This document shows positions 40,636 through 47,356 of a stretch of DNA of 64,000 nt, in pieces. The position numbers and the translations under genes are program-made. The stretch lies in the NCBI GenBank assembly GCA_965203635.1, contig OZ241903.1:2790001-2854000 (forward strand), written 5' to 3'. Below the pieces are notes generated by a model. That model was not told the origin of the DNA and made no database searches. It saw nothing but the letters and a program-made list of their open reading frames with translations. The stretch is from Aldehydirespirator sp965203635. GTDB lineage: Bacteria; Actinomycetota; Acidimicrobiia; Acidimicrobiales; Aldehydirespiratoraceae. How positions within the stretch are numbered: the stretch's first letter is position 1; every line of letters begins with the position of its first letter.

Positions 40636-41091
40636 ATGAGCGGAGACAACGACTACGGCGTGCCGTCACCCCGGCCATACCAGTGCTTCATGGGCCGCTG
40701 GGAGGGGCTGTGCAAGAGCTTCAGCCCCTCAGGCGACTTCCTGGAGTCGAGCGCCGTCCACATGGACGTGTACTGGCTCGACGACCGCACCTGGCACCTC
40801 CACGAGCACTTCGAGAACCTCTACGGCGTCGGCGAGACGGTGTACGACACCCCGATCTCGGTCGACGGCAAGCAGTGCTTCGCCGAGAGCGACCAGCTCA
40901 CCCTCGAAGGCGCCGAGCTGACGCCCTACAACTACGTGTTCACCATCGACAGCCGGGTGAGCAACACCATCGTCTACAACAACCACTACTTCCTCGACCC
41001 CGACACCCGCCGGATCATCACCCACAAGGTGCGCGACGGCAGGACCAACCTGTTCCAGATCCAGGACTTCGCCCGGGTGCAGCGGCCATGA
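40636..41091 (+). CDS. Calycin-like (DUF3598-type) small protein 1
   Basis: A 151-residue protein, first gene of a four-gene plus-strand operon behind operator site 3. It opens with FMGRWEGLCKSFSPSGDF, the W-x-G strand start typical of lipocalin/calycin-fold proteins such as DUF3598. The rest is a series of short strands with many aromatic residues (YNYVFTIDSRVSNTIVYNN). Calycins bind hydrophobic ligands in a barrel; bilin lyases CpcS/CpcT share this fold. No signal peptide is seen, so it is cytoplasmic. It overlaps the DUF3891 gene by ATGA. A ligand-carrier or lyase role for linear tetrapyrroles is inferred from context only. Confidence 0.5.
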   Translation: MSGDNDYGVPSPRPYQCFMGRWEGLCKSFSPSGDFLESSAVHMDVYWLDDRTWHLHEHFENLYGVGETVYDTPISVDGKQCFAESDQLTLEGAELTPYNYVFTIDSRVSNTIVYNNHYFLDPDTRRIITHKVRDGRTNLFQIQDFARVQRP

Positions 41092-41906
41092 TCGTCCAGC
41101 CGCCCGCCGGCGGCGCCGCCGACGGCGCCCACTTCGTGATCGCCATGCACCAGCACACCGCCTTCGCCGGCTCGCTGGCCGCCGACTTCGGCAACGACAC
41201 CTTCGCCGGCCTGGAGCCGGCCGAGCCCATGCAGTACATCGTCGACCACCACGACGCCGGCTGGGCCGACCTCGACGCCCGCGCCCCCCAGAACCCCGAC
41301 ACCGGGCTCCCCTACAACCTGACGGCCACGCCGCTGGCCCAGATCGTGGCCACCTCGGCCGGGTCCCCGCAGTTCAACGAGGCCCACCACCCCTTCAGCG
41401 GCGTCATCTCGTCGATGCACACCTACGGGCTGTACTGCGGCCGCTACGGGCTCAGCGACAAGATCTTCCTGGACCTCATCGGTGACGACATGCGCCCCGA
41501 GGTGGACGCCATGCTCGAGGCGGAGGAGAGCCGCCAGCACCGGCTCAAGCAGGACCTGGCCGGCGACGACGCCGGCCTCGCCGACGAGGACTTCATCTTC
41601 AACGCCTACAAGCAGCTCCAGTTCTTCGACACGCTGTCGCTCTACTTCCACCTGGTGCCGGAGGGCGAGCGGGGCACCGCGGAGTTCCACAACGTGCCCC
41701 GGGCGGTGGGCGACGACGTGACCGTCTCGGTGACCGAGCGTCCCGGCGCGGTGTACGAGGTCGATCCCTACCCGTTCGCCACCGACGGGCTGGAAGTGGC
41801 CACCGAGGGCCGGTACCTGGCCCCCCAGCCGCCCGGCACCGACCTCGGCCCGGTGCTGGCGGCCACGCCGGTGGACACCCAGACAGTGCGTCTAGTGCGG
41901 GTGTGA
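41088..41906 (+). CDS. DUF3891 protein
   Basis: A 272-residue protein with the DUF3891 pattern. It has AMHQHTAFAGSLAADFGND near residue 20, VDHHDAGWADLDA near residue 55 and HHPFSGVISSMHTYGLYCGRYG near residue 98, then a helical region with EESRQHRLKQDL. The clustered His and Asp residues resemble an HD-type metal site, so a metal-dependent enzyme is likely, but no activity is established for the family. It sits between two calycin-like genes with 4-base overlaps on both sides. Given its possible metal site it is a candidate for an otherwise missing step in tetrapyrrole handling; that is speculative. Confidence 0.7.
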   Translation: MIVQPPAGGAADGAHFVIAMHQHTAFAGSLAADFGNDTFAGLEPAEPMQYIVDHHDAGWADLDARAPQNPDTGLPYNLTATPLAQIVATSAGSPQFNEAHHPFSGVISSMHTYGLYCGRYGLSDKIFLDLIGDDMRPEVDAMLEAEESRQHRLKQDLAGDDAGLADEDFIFNAYKQLQFFDTLSLYFHLVPEGERGTAEFHNVPRAVGDDVTVSVTERPGAVYEVDPYPFATDGLEVATEGRYLAPQPPGTDLGPVLAATPVDTQTVRLVRV

Positions 41907-42829
41907 GCGGAGGCTCCTTCTCCCAGGGGCTCGGCGAGTGGATCGGCGCGGCCGAGGTGTACGGCGCCGACGGCCGCTTCGCCGGCATGGGCCGCGACAC
42001 CCGCACGGTGCGGGCCGACGACCATGCCGGCAGGGTCACGGTGGAGGTGAGCTTCGAGGGTCCGTTCTCGCTGTCGGGGATGTACACCATCGCCGATCAC
42101 GGTACGCACCGGACCTACGAGGGCCCCCTGAATCTCGGCTTCGCCGAGGTGCTGGGGGACGGCCTGATCGCGGCCCGCAACTACTGGCCGAGCCTGGGCC
42201 TCTCCCAGCGGTTCTTCCTGATGGTGCTGCCCGGCGGCGACCACCAGCTGTCACTGGCGCTGTTGAGCCGGGGCGACCGGCTCCGCTGGACGGTGGTGGG
42301 CGAGTACCGGCGCCAAGTCGAGGCCTCCGCGCCTCCGGTCGCGCCGGCGGAGCCCATCGACCCCGCGGCGGTGAGCGACGACCCGACCGCGGGCCGGGGC
42401 CGGCTCTTGCTGCTGCGGCCCGGCCGATGGTCGGGCCGGCTGAACCGCCTCGACGGCGGCCTGGAACCGTCCGGCACGGTCGACTACGCCGAGACGATCG
42501 CCGCCTCCGGAGACGGCCCCGCCGAGGCCGCCTGCGAGGCGCTGACGGTGGAATTGTCGGGTCTCGGTTTCGCCCCGGATGCGTCGTTCGTGCTGGAGTC
42601 CGACGGGTGGACGGCATGGACCCCGGCCGGCGATCTCGCCGGCAGCGCGGCCCTCAGCGGCGGCCGGGGCCTGAGCGGGCATTTCCACAACGACCCGGCC
42701 GGATGCCGGGTGTGGCGCCGGGAGGTTGCTTCGCTGGACGGCTCGACCAAGGCCGTCCTGCACATCTGGTACCGGGGTGAGGAGCGGCTCGGCGCGCTCT
42801 GCGGAACCCTGGCCTTCGATCCGCCATGA
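41903..42829 (+). CDS. Two-domain calycin-like protein 2
   Basis: A 308-residue protein from GTG 41903. Residues 1 to about 135 and about 150-308 look like two related beta-barrel domains: LGEWIGAAEVYGADGRFAG in the first, LRPGRWSGRLNRLDGGLEPSG in the second. Each has the G-x-W strand start plus a later YRR/HIWYRGEERLGALCGTL-type final strand. This resembles the DUF3598/calycin pattern of the other three proteins in the cluster. No signal peptide and no catalytic motif are seen. It overlaps its neighbours by 4 bases. A bilin- or porphyrin-binding role is a hypothesis from context. Confidence 0.45.
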   Translation: MSGGSFSQGLGEWIGAAEVYGADGRFAGMGRDTRTVRADDHAGRVTVEVSFEGPFSLSGMYTIADHGTHRTYEGPLNLGFAEVLGDGLIAARNYWPSLGLSQRFFLMVLPGGDHQLSLALLSRGDRLRWTVVGEYRRQVEASAPPVAPAEPIDPAAVSDDPTAGRGRLLLLRPGRWSGRLNRLDGGLEPSGTVDYAETIAASGDGPAEAACEALTVELSGLGFAPDASFVLESDGWTAWTPAGDLAGSAALSGGRGLSGHFHNDPAGCRVWRREVASLDGSTKAVLHIWYRGEERLGALCGTLAFDPP

Positions 42830-43500
42830 GCAGGGGCACCGGCACGGGCCGCGATCCGTTCTCCGGCGCCTGGCTGGTCACCGAGCACGTCTTCGACCCC
42901 GACGGCACCTACCGGGGTTCGGTGGCCCAGCGCCGCCGCGTCGAGCCGGCGCGCGACGGCAGGCTCCGGGTGGTCCAGCACTGCGAGCCGTCGCCGGACC
43001 TGGACGGGCATCCCATGGCGGCCTTCGCCGGCGACTGGGTCTTCGAGCTCGAGGTGGACGGACCCCGGCGCCGGTACCTCGGCCCCGACGTGCTGGGCGC
43101 GGCGACCGAGTGGCAGCCCGGGACCATGACCGGGCGGGGCATCTGGCCCCGGTTCGGATACGAGTTCGAGTCCTACAGCGTCCTGGTCGCTTCCGACCGC
43201 CAGCTCACCGGCGGGTTCTTCTCGCTGGCCGGGCGATCGGTGGCCGACATCGTCGGGGTGGCCGTCCCCGAGTCGGCCGGGATCGAGCCCCGCCTCGACC
43301 TGTCGGCGCCGGCGCCCGCGGTGGATGACCGCTGGCCTCTGCGCCGGACGGTCGGACCCCTGCGGGTGGCGGCCGGTCAGCCGTCGCCGCTGCGCCGACG
43401 GCGGCTGTGGGCGATGCGCGACCCGATCAGCGGCTCCGGCTTCGAACTGGTCGAGGACGCCAGCGCGCACGGCCGCGTCGTGTCGGTGACCGTGGGCTGA
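42826..43500 (+). CDS. Calycin-like protein 3
   Basis: A 224-residue protein, last gene of the operon, starting at ATG 42826 inside the previous stop. It begins DPFSGAWLVTEHVFDPDGTY, the G-x-W opening plus D-x-x-G-x-Y turn shared with the cluster's other calycin-like proteins. It has a central DWVFELEVDGPRRRYLGPDVLG strand pair. The C-terminal part (about 160-224) is Arg- and Pro-rich and closes with a further strand. No enzyme motif is seen. It is convergent with the minus-strand cluster operon, whose last gene is another calycin-like protein. Confidence 0.45.
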   Translation: MSRGTGTGRDPFSGAWLVTEHVFDPDGTYRGSVAQRRRVEPARDGRLRVVQHCEPSPDLDGHPMAAFAGDWVFELEVDGPRRRYLGPDVLGAATEWQPGTMTGRGIWPRFGYEFESYSVLVASDRQLTGGFFSLAGRSVADIVGVAVPESAGIEPRLDLSAPAPAVDDRWPLRRTVGPLRVAAGQPSPLRRRRLWAMRDPISGSGFELVEDASAHGRVVSVTVG

Positions 43501-43506
43501 CGCTCT

Positions 43507-44448
43507 CTAGCCGTCCGGCGACCAGGTGAGGGCGCCGAAGACGACGTCGGTCATGCGGTCGCCGTCGTACAGCTTCCAGACTGCGGCCAGGGTGTAGTCC
43601 CGGTCGATGACGAACTCCCGGCCCTTGACCTTGAAGGCCTCGCTGGCGTGGTGCTGGGTGGTGTACAGGGCCCGGCCGTAGGCCAGGGCGTTGCCCCACA
43701 GGTCGGGGCCGTCGTAGGTGTGGCGGTTGCCGTTTGACCGGGTGCGCACATAGGTGAACGACCGGTCGATCTCCCCGGACATCTCCCACTGCTGGGTGGC
43801 CCGCACCAGGTCGATGGGGTCGTGGCGGATGCGGACATCGACGCTGCCCCGGCGCTGCTGGTCGGCCCCGAACACCTCGCAGGAGCCGGTCCACTCGCCG
43901 CCCTTGCGGTCGGGCAGGGTGTGGGGCCAGGCGGCCATCTGTTGCTCGGTCTCCAGGTGGGCGTCGATGCGGGCCTTGGTCTCGGGGTTGGTGTCGTAGT
44001 CGTGGGCGTTGAGGTACACCCCGTTGAACACCGAGAAGATGGTGGGACCCTCGTACAGCAGCGACGAGTACACCTGGGTGACCCCGTCGGCCAGGATCTG
44101 GTTCATGGTGTTGAGGTCGGCCCGCCAGCCCGGCGCGTAGTAGTGCGAGTCCACCAGCGAGCCGTAGGGGTGGCCGGCGCCGTAGAAGTCGGGACCCCGG
44201 TAGATCCGGTTGGCGCCCTGGTCGTCCACCCCGAACTCGAAGTCCTTGATCTCGAAGCGGTTGCGCAGCGGGCCGGTGTTCATGAAGTTGCACTGCATCC
44301 AGTAGGTGACCTTGCCGTCGGCGAACACGCTGGCCCGGCTGACCTTGTTGAACCCGGTGTGACTCCCGTCGGCGTCGAACACCGACGGCAGGCCGTACCA
44401 CTCTCCGGTGATGCGCTGCTGCCACTCGGAGGCTTGGGACTCGGTCAT
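43507..44448 (-). CDS. DUF3598/calycin-like protein 4
   Basis: A 313-residue protein, last gene of the minus-strand operon. Two barrel-like halves are visible: ITGEWYGLPSVFDADGSHTG at the N-terminus and GEWTGSCEVFGADQQRRGSV near residue 178, both with the G-x-W start. Between them runs a long aromatic stretch (NRIYRGPDFYGAG, VDSHYYAPGW). DUF3598-type proteins occur mainly in phototrophs, which fits a tetrapyrrole-linked role, but no function is known. The ATG at 44448 is the last of three ATGs supplied by a 35-bp tandem repeat; the only clear ribosome site lies before the first of them. Confidence 0.55.
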   Translation of the reverse strand: MTESQASEWQQRITGEWYGLPSVFDADGSHTGFNKVSRASVFADGKVTYWMQCNFMNTGPLRNRFEIKDFEFGVDDQGANRIYRGPDFYGAGHPYGSLVDSHYYAPGWRADLNTMNQILADGVTQVYSSLLYEGPTIFSVFNGVYLNAHDYDTNPETKARIDAHLETEQQMAAWPHTLPDRKGGEWTGSCEVFGADQQRRGSVDVRIRHDPIDLVRATQQWEMSGEIDRSFTYVRTRSNGNRHTYDGPDLWGNALAYGRALYTTQHHASEAFKVKGREFVIDRDYTLAAVWKLYDGDRMTDVVFGALTWSPDG

Positions 44449-44483
44449 GTCTGCCGCCACTCGGAGGCTTGGGACTCGGTCAT
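44445..44483 (-). CDS. 12-residue coupling minigene B
   Basis: ATG 44483 lies inside the stop of minigene A. It reads MTESQASEWRQT, nearly the first 12 residues of the calycin-like protein, and stops at a TGA overlapping the true ATG at 44448. Ribosomes would have to pass two stop/start overlaps to reach the gene. Confidence 0.4.
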   Translation of the reverse strand: MTESQASEWRQT

Positions 44484-44518
44484 GTCTGCCGCCGCTCGGA
44501 GGCTTGGGTCTTGCTCAT
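44480..44518 (-). CDS. 12-residue coupling minigene A
   Basis: ATG 44518 follows GGAG at 5 bases, the only clear ribosome site in this gap. It reads MSKTQASERRQT and stops at a TGA overlapping the ATG at 44483. Product of the 35-bp tandem duplication; translation is inferred. Confidence 0.4.
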   Translation of the reverse strand: MSKTQASERRQT

Positions 44519-44530
44519 GGGGACTCCGTT

Positions 44531-45247
44531 CTAGGTGCGGGCCGCGGTCTTGAGGCTGTCGCGGATGCGGGCGCTCATGTCGGGGCCGAGCAGCCGGTCC
44601 ACCTGGGCCCACACCGGGTCGACGTCGGGGTTGAACAGGGCGGCCCGGTGGCGGGCGTCCCGCTCGGCGAGCTGTTCGGCGGTGACGCCGTCGAGCACGC
44701 CGTCGGGCACGCCGTCGACCACCAGGTCGAGCCAGTGGTCGCGGTACGCGGCTACCGTTCCGAACACCGCCCGGAAGCCGTCCTCGTCGGCCCGGTGGGC
44801 CAGCATCCACGCCGACATGAGCTGCCACTGGCGCCGCGACAGGTGGGCGGGGGTCAGCCCGTCTATCTCGGCGGCGCGGCTGTGGGCGTCGGTGAGCGGC
44901 ACGAAGCAGTGGTCGATGTAGGCCAGGCCGGCTCCGGGGTCGACCCGGGGCATGAGGTCGAGGTGGAAGGCGTAGTGGGGCCCGGCCAGCACCGAGTCCA
45001 CCGTGAAGTGGGGCACCGCGCTGTCCGGCGGGGTGAACGCGAAGCACATGTGGCTGTCGAGCCCGAAGGCCTCGACGGTCATGGCCACGTACACCAAGGC
45101 CACGCCGTCGCTGGCCAGCACCCGGTGCACGCCCACCGGCGATCCGTCCATGGCCGAGGCCAGCGGAACGGACTCGGTCTCCTCGAGCTCCAGCCGGGCC
45201 GCGATGGCCTCCACCGTGCCCAGGCACAGCTCGGCCGAAAGGCTCAT
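44531..45247 (-). CDS. RCCR-like protein 2 (ferredoxin-dependent bilin reductase superfamily)
   Basis: A 238-residue protein. The central segment AVPHFTVDSVLAGPHYAFHLDLMPRVD (residues 77-103, read in parts) has the P-N/H-F...L-D-L-x-P/H-R-x-D signature of red chlorophyll catabolite reductase. The C-terminal AERDARHRAALF...VDRLLGPDM matches the RCCR ERRDKSFRRKSI...PRMFG region. RCCR reduces a C15/C16 double bond of red chlorophyll catabolite with electrons from ferredoxin. ATG 45247 overlaps the Rieske gene stop (ATGA), so the two are co-translated. It is more divergent than the paralogue at 46417. The reaction is inferred. Confidence 0.55.
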   Translation of the reverse strand: MSLSAELCLGTVEAIAARLELEETESVPLASAMDGSPVGVHRVLASDGVALVYVAMTVEAFGLDSHMCFAFTPPDSAVPHFTVDSVLAGPHYAFHLDLMPRVDPGAGLAYIDHCFVPLTDAHSRAAEIDGLTPAHLSRRQWQLMSAWMLAHRADEDGFRAVFGTVAAYRDHWLDLVVDGVPDGVLDGVTAEQLAERDARHRAALFNPDVDPVWAQVDRLLGPDMSARIRDSLKTAART

Positions 45248-46395
45248 GAGTCCGCTCCGGTGGCGGCTGATCCGACTGTGGGGAACACCCAGGCGCTGGC
45301 CATCTCGGGCTCGGCGGCCCGGGCCGGCGACGGGATCACCGCCGCGGCCCGCCTGGACTCCTCGTCGGTCGGGGCGGCCAGCCCCAAGCCCTTGTCCAGC
45401 TGCTCCTGGCGCCAGCGCCGGTAGGCCAGCTGGATGGAGTCGGACTTGACGTGCAGCTCGGCCGACAGGTCGAAGGGCAGCAGCTCGGGCCGCTGACCCT
45501 CCACGGTCGGCTGGTCCTCCCGGAAGATCTTGAGGGTGCGCTTGTGGGAGTCCTTGTCGGCCCAGCCCCCGGTGAAGAACGAGCGCATCATGCAGAACTT
45601 CGACACGGTGACGTGCTCGTCGAGGGGCACCGCCGCGGTGAACAGGCGCATGTCCCCCATCGGCAGGCGCACGATCAGCAGCGACACGTTGGGGGGATAG
45701 AAGCCGGTGGAGGTGCGCACCGGCGGGCGCTCCTTCTTGGCGATGAGCCGCCATATCCCCGACGGAAGGGGCGGTTTGAGGTCGACGGTGGCGCTCACCG
45801 ACGCCAAGTGGCCGTTGTGGCGGACCTCCTCGAGGTCGAAGTCCTGGATCTCCGGCTCGTCGCGGTTGCCGAACGACCCGGCGTGCACGAACGGGGTGTG
45901 GGCGATGTCGATCGCGTTCTCCAGCACCCGGTCGTAGTTGGCGTTCCAGGTGAACTCGCCCTGCACCGCCCGGAACCCCTCGGCCCGGGCCTCGGTGTGC
46001 AGCTCCATGCCGTACAGCTCGGGCAGCGGCGGCCGCTGCTCGGCGGCCAGGTCGCCCAGGAACACCCACACGAAGCCGTAGCGCTCCACGCAGGGGTAGG
46101 TGTCGATGCGGGCCTTGCGCGGGATGGGCAGGTCACCTCGGTTGGCGGGGATCTCCACGCACGCGCCCTCGGTGTTGTAGCGCCATCCGTGGTACGGGCA
46201 CCGCACGCAGTCGCCGACCACCTCGCCGCCCGCCAGCGACCCGCCCCGGTGCACGCACAGGTCGGACTGGGCGTTGACGGTGCCGTTGGGGCTGCGCCAC
46301 AGCACCAGGTCGTGGCCGTGGACCTTCACCTGCAGGGGCCGGTCGCCGACCTGTGAGCCGAATTCGACGGCGTACCAGTGGTTCTTGATGAGCAT
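45244..46395 (-). CDS. Rieske non-heme iron oxygenase (PAO-like role proposed)
   Basis: A 383-residue oxygenase subunit. The Rieske cluster motif is Cys47-x-His49 ... Cys66-x2-His69 (CVHRGGS...CPYHGW). The mononuclear iron site lies in LENAIDIAHTPFVH (His166, His171), with a C-terminal Asp expected later. The sequence near DQPTVEGQRPELLPFDLSAE is common in bacterial VanA/TsaM-type and PAO-related oxygenases. Plant pheophorbide a oxygenase opens the macrocycle ahead of RCCR. Here the gene sits between two RCCR-like genes in one tight operon, which is the main reason to propose such a role. The plant-type C-terminal CxxC is not seen, so a different Rieske substrate is possible. A reductase and ferredoxin must be encoded elsewhere. 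Confidence 0.75.
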   Translation of the reverse strand: MLIKNHWYAVEFGSQVGDRPLQVKVHGHDLVLWRSPNGTVNAQSDLCVHRGGSLAGGEVVGDCVRCPYHGWRYNTEGACVEIPANRGDLPIPRKARIDTYPCVERYGFVWVFLGDLAAEQRPPLPELYGMELHTEARAEGFRAVQGEFTWNANYDRVLENAIDIAHTPFVHAGSFGNRDEPEIQDFDLEEVRHNGHLASVSATVDLKPPLPSGIWRLIAKKERPPVRTSTGFYPPNVSLLIVRLPMGDMRLFTAAVPLDEHVTVSKFCMMRSFFTGGWADKDSHKRTLKIFREDQPTVEGQRPELLPFDLSAELHVKSDSIQLAYRRWRQEQLDKGLGLAAPTDEESRRAAAVIPSPARAAEPEMASAWVFPTVGSAATGADS

Positions 46396-46416
46396 GGGGA
46401 GCCTCCCTGTGTGCTC

Positions 46417-47229
46417 TCAACTCGGTCGGGGCAGCACCCGGTCGCCGCCCCACAGGGCCCGCACCAGGCGGTCGCACATCTCGGGGCCGAAGAACCGCAC
46501 CCCCATGACGTTGGCCGGGTCGCGCTCGGCGATGGTGCGACGCCGGGCCAGGTCGTCGGCGGCCAGGCGCTCGCGGCGCTGATGGGGCACGGGCTCGGCC
46601 TCGTCCACCCAGCGCAGCCACTGGTCCACCCGGCGGTGGGCCAGCTCGCGCACCTGCTCGAGCCGAGCCTGGTCGTGGGTGATCCCGGGGGTGGTGAAGC
46701 ACACCGCGGTGTGGCTGAGGGCCTGGCGGATGTAGAGCTCGCGGGACGTGAACGTCGACAGCCCCGGGTCGGCTCGCAGCTCCAGGAACTCCTCGTTGAG
46801 CGGCTCCCAGTACTTGTCGAGCGCTTCGGTGTCGAGCATGAGGTCCGAGCGGGGGTTGTAGTCGATGTAGAACCAGAGGTCGGGCAGGGTGCCCCAGGCG
46901 ATCCCGAGGTGGGGCACGTCGATGTGGGGGCCGAGCCAGGCGGTGACGTGCATGTTGGTGAACCCCAGCGGCGGGTTGCCGATCCACGAGTGGATCAGCC
47001 AGTCGATCTCCGGTCCGGCGTATGCCGCCAGCCGTCCCGCGGGATACTCGGCCTCGCCCCGGTACGACTCCAGGTCGTCGGTGCTGGGGTCGCGGGCCAG
47101 CTCGAAGCGGGACTGGAGCTTGGCCATGAGCTCGCCGGTGATCGACCACAGCCGGTCGAACGTCGCGGTGGCGTCGGTCGGACCTGCTTGATCGAAAATG
47201 TCCTGGACGCCCTTCAACGTCTCGCGCAT
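46417..47229 (-). CDS. RCCR-like protein 1 (red chlorophyll catabolite reductase family)
   Basis: A 270-residue protein, first gene of the minus-strand operon behind operator site 4. Compared with remembered Arabidopsis ACD2 it shares, in order: EIDWLIHSWIG (ACD2 PIDFVIGSWIH), VPHLGI (APNFVV), YIDYNPRSDL at 121-130 (ILDLPHRKDL), LYIRQALSHTA at 165-175 (LFVRSAFSPTA) and VDQWLRWV (LEVWLERC). The ending matches too: DDLARRRTIAERDP...FFGPEMCDRLVRALWG against DKSFRRKSIEDDL...MFGEEVSSRVVHAIKEAFG. This shared order over the whole length makes family membership convincing. ATG 47229 is chosen because GGAGA precedes it; ATG 47244 is possible. The substrate is inferred from family and context. Confidence 0.7.
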   Translation of the reverse strand: MRETLKGVQDIFDQAGPTDATATFDRLWSITGELMAKLQSRFELARDPSTDDLESYRGEAEYPAGRLAAYAGPEIDWLIHSWIGNPPLGFTNMHVTAWLGPHIDVPHLGIAWGTLPDLWFYIDYNPRSDLMLDTEALDKYWEPLNEEFLELRADPGLSTFTSRELYIRQALSHTAVCFTTPGITHDQARLEQVRELAHRRVDQWLRWVDEAEPVPHQRRERLAADDLARRRTIAERDPANVMGVRFFGPEMCDRLVRALWGGDRVLPRPS

Positions 47230-47257
47230 GGATTCTCCGGCCATCTGGGCAGCTAGT

Positions 47258-47282
47258 GTTCCGTCGACAGGAACAGCGTTTC
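47258..47282 (+). promoter_or_regulatory. Tripartite operator site 4
   Basis: GTTCC (47258-47262), 7 bases, GGAAC (47270-47274), 3 bases, GTTTC (47278-47282). It lies between the divergent RCCR-like/Rieske operon and the CitE-like lyase gene. The flanking GCTAGTGTTCC is the same as at site 1 and at the left of site 5 on the other strand. Confidence 0.65.
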
Positions 47283-47356
47283 GTTCTACTGACAGTATGG
47301 GCGAGCCCCCACCAGCGTCAACCTCCTGAAGCAGGCCGCTAGGAGCCGATACCGCC

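Larger units (their letters stand above)
44421..44520 (-). repeat. 35-bp tandem repeat over the start of the calycin-like gene
   Basis: Copies at 44421-44455 and 44456-44490 are identical; a third at 44491-44520 is degenerate and incomplete. Each contains an ATG (44448, 44483, 44518 on the minus strand) plus the first dozen codons of the gene. The period of 35 is 2 mod 3, so every copy ends in an ATGA overlap with the next. Confidence 0.9.
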
